A model generated the notes under the pieces. That model did not search any database, was not told the origin of the DNA, and saw only the letters and a program-made list of their open reading frames with translations. 64,000 bases of DNA from Ga0077555 sp050250755 (GTDB lineage: Bacteria > Pseudomonadota > Alphaproteobacteria > Rhizobiales > Hyphomicrobiaceae). The stretch spans positions 62,001-126,000 of the forward strand of contig JBFWOB010000003.1 in assembly GCA_050250755.1 (NCBI GenBank), given 5' to 3'. Made by a program: the position numbers and the translations under genes. Shown here piece by piece: positions 62,893-64,000 of this stretch (position 1 is the first letter of the stretch; each line of letters opens with the position of its first letter).

Positions 62893-63893
62893 GTTACCGC
62901 CTCCGCGTGAAAACAGGCGGCTCCATCGGCCTTGGCAGGAACAGGTGGCGGCACCTCGTGCATACAGCGCTCGCCGATGATCTCCGGGCAGCGCGGATGA
63001 AATGAGCAGCCGCTCGGCCGCCGGCCCGGATGCGGCACCGCACCACCGATCGAGGCAAGCCGCTCGCGCGGCGCGGCACGGATGTTCGGCACGGAGCGCA
63101 ACAGCGCGCGCGTGTAGGGATGACATGGCGATTTGAAAAGGCGATGGACGGAGGCCTTCTCGACCACGCGCCCCAGATACATGACCAGCACATCGTCGGC
63201 CATCTGCGCGATGACCCCCATATCGTGGGTGATGAGCATGAGGGCGATATTGCGCTCTCGTTGCAGGCGACGCAGCAGGGCCAACACCTGCGCCTGGGTC
63301 GTGACATCGAGCGCCGTGGTCGGCTCGTCGGCAATCAGAATGTCGGGGCTGCCCGCCAGCGCCATGGCGATGCCGACGCGTTGGCGCAGACCACCGCTCA
63401 GTTGGAAAGGATAAGCGTTGATGCGCAGTTCCGGCCGCGGAATCCCGACCTCGCCGAGAAGCTTGATCGCCCCGGCCGTCGCCTCTTTCTGGTCGATCCG
63501 TGAGTGCGCGCGGATGGCCTCGATAATCTGGTTGCCCACTGTGTAGTGGTTGCTCAGCGCCGTCATCGGCTCCTGGAAGATGAGCCCGATGCGGCGTCCA
63601 CGCACGCTACGCATAGCGAGGCTATCCGGCGCCAATGCTGTGAGTTCTTGCTCATCCCCGGTATCCGGATCGAGCACGACACGGCCGGCGACCACACGTC
63701 CCGGCCGGTCGATAATGCCAAGGATCGCGCGCGCCGTGACACTCTTCCCGCAGCCGCTCTCACCGACCACGCCCAGCACGCGGCCAGGGCTGAGGTCGAG
63801 GTTGACCCCCTCGAGAGCGCGCACCGTCCCTTGGTCGAGACCGAACTCGACGACGAGATCACGCACCGAGAGCAGAGGTTTCGATTCAGCCAT
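62889..63893 (-). CDS. ABC transporter ATP-binding protein (OppD/DppD-like)
   Basis: 334 residues from ATG 63893. The frame is open 11 codons further, but this ATG overlaps the permease stop by eight bases and gives MAESKPLLSVRDLVVEF. Walker A is GESGCGKS, the signature is LSGGLRQR, Walker B is ILIADEPTTALD and the switch histidine is in LITHDMGVIA. The Cys-containing C-terminus is CSFHPRCPEIIGERC. It is translated between the permease and the OppF-like ATPase. Confidence 0.95.
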   Translation of the reverse strand: MAESKPLLSVRDLVVEFGLDQGTVRALEGVNLDLSPGRVLGVVGESGCGKSVTARAILGIIDRPGRVVAGRVVLDPDTGDEQELTALAPDSLAMRSVRGRRIGLIFQEPMTALSNHYTVGNQIIEAIRAHSRIDQKEATAGAIKLLGEVGIPRPELRINAYPFQLSGGLRQRVGIAMALAGSPDILIADEPTTALDVTTQAQVLALLRRLQRERNIALMLITHDMGVIAQMADDVLVMYLGRVVEKASVHRLFKSPCHPYTRALLRSVPNIRAAPRERLASIGGAVPHPGRRPSGCSFHPRCPEIIGERCMHEVPPPVPAKADGAACFHAEAVT

Positions 63894-64000
63894 AAGGGTC
63901 CGCCGCATCGCGTAAGCCGTCGCCAAGGAAATTGAAGGCCAGGATCACAAGGATCACTGGCACGGCCGCGATCAGCAGCCACGGAGCGGTCGCCAGCACC
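63886..64000 (-). CDS. ABC transporter permease, C-terminal end (partial, DppC-like)
   Basis: Only the last 37 codons are in the window: a hydrophobic helix (WLLIAAVPVILVILAFN) followed by FLGDGLRDAADPYG and a stop. That ending is the standard C-terminus of DppC-type permeases. It overlaps the start of the OppD-like ATPase gene by eight bases, confirming the operon order permease, ATPase, ATPase, binding protein. Confidence 0.9.
   Translation of the reverse strand, partial: VLATAPWLLIAAVPVILVILAFNFLGDGLRDAADPYG

Noticed and set aside
1..64000. CRISPR array, insertion sequence or prophage
   Set aside because: No regularly spaced repeats, transposase, integrase or phage structural genes were seen on either strand.

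Overview
The window reads as chromosomal DNA of an alphaproteobacterium, most likely of the Hyphomicrobiales (Rhizobiales). The reasons are a Porin_2-type porin, a CcrM-type DNA methyltransferase with an upstream CtrA-like site and a GANTC site, an HWE-type histidine kinase with an EcfG-like promoter (GGAAC-N17-CGTT), an ExoF-like polysaccharide export protein and several peptide/tricarboxylate uptake systems. The DNA is moderately GC-rich and densely coding. I see no insertion sequence, prophage, integrase or CRISPR array. The genus cannot be fixed from this window.

Layout. 1-5.2 kb: 3' end of an EAL (c-di-GMP phosphodiesterase) gene, a hyuA-hyuB hydantoinase/oxoprolinase pair and a 1-Cys peroxiredoxin. 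5.8-9.7 kb: a CheB-CheR-PAS-HWE kinase fusion overlapping a receiver-only response regulator, probably a general-stress signalling pair. 10.3-17.0 kb: a complete peptide/nickel-type ABC importer operon (binding protein, two permeases, two ATPases) with a class III CoA-transferase as last gene. 18.2-29.7 kb: an exopolysaccharide locus (ExoF-like export protein, GT2, GT4, a large GT-C/polymerase-like membrane protein, a DUF1616-like membrane protein, a GT4-GT2 fusion, a Wzx-like flippase and a secreted GH5 glycosidase). 29.8-35.3 kb: GMC oxidoreductase, Tat-exported metallophosphoesterase, porin, a curlin-repeat protein and a small secreted companion.

35.9-46.1 kb: glutathione S-transferase, a membrane-anchored DJ-1/PfpI protein, a Bug-type solute receptor, a TetR regulator divergent from an RND efflux pair (with two matching operator-like palindromes between them) and a cyclopropane fatty acid synthase. 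46.2-50.3 kb: a Baeyer-Villiger-type monooxygenase with an upstream palindrome, an MFS transporter and trmD standing apart from its usual ribosomal partners. 50.4-54.3 kb: a catabolic-looking trio (sulfatase/phosphonate monoester hydrolase, APH-like kinase, enolase-superfamily enzyme). 54.4-59.1 kb: a lipoprotein, ccrM, and two small glycosyl/nucleotidyltransferase genes (TIGR04282-like and TIGR04283-like) on either side of a Tat-exported metallo-beta-lactamase-fold hydrolase. 59.3 kb: tRNA-Arg(CCG). 59.9-64 kb: a second peptide ABC importer on the minus strand, running off the window.

The most coherent larger theme is a surface/biofilm block from 18 to 35 kb, with exopolysaccharide assembly next to a curli-like amyloid subunit. 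The EAL protein at the left edge would fit that theme. The polysaccharide locus lacks a visible initiating transferase and a Wzc-type co-polymerase and carries two poorly described membrane proteins, so it is the best candidate here for an undescribed system.
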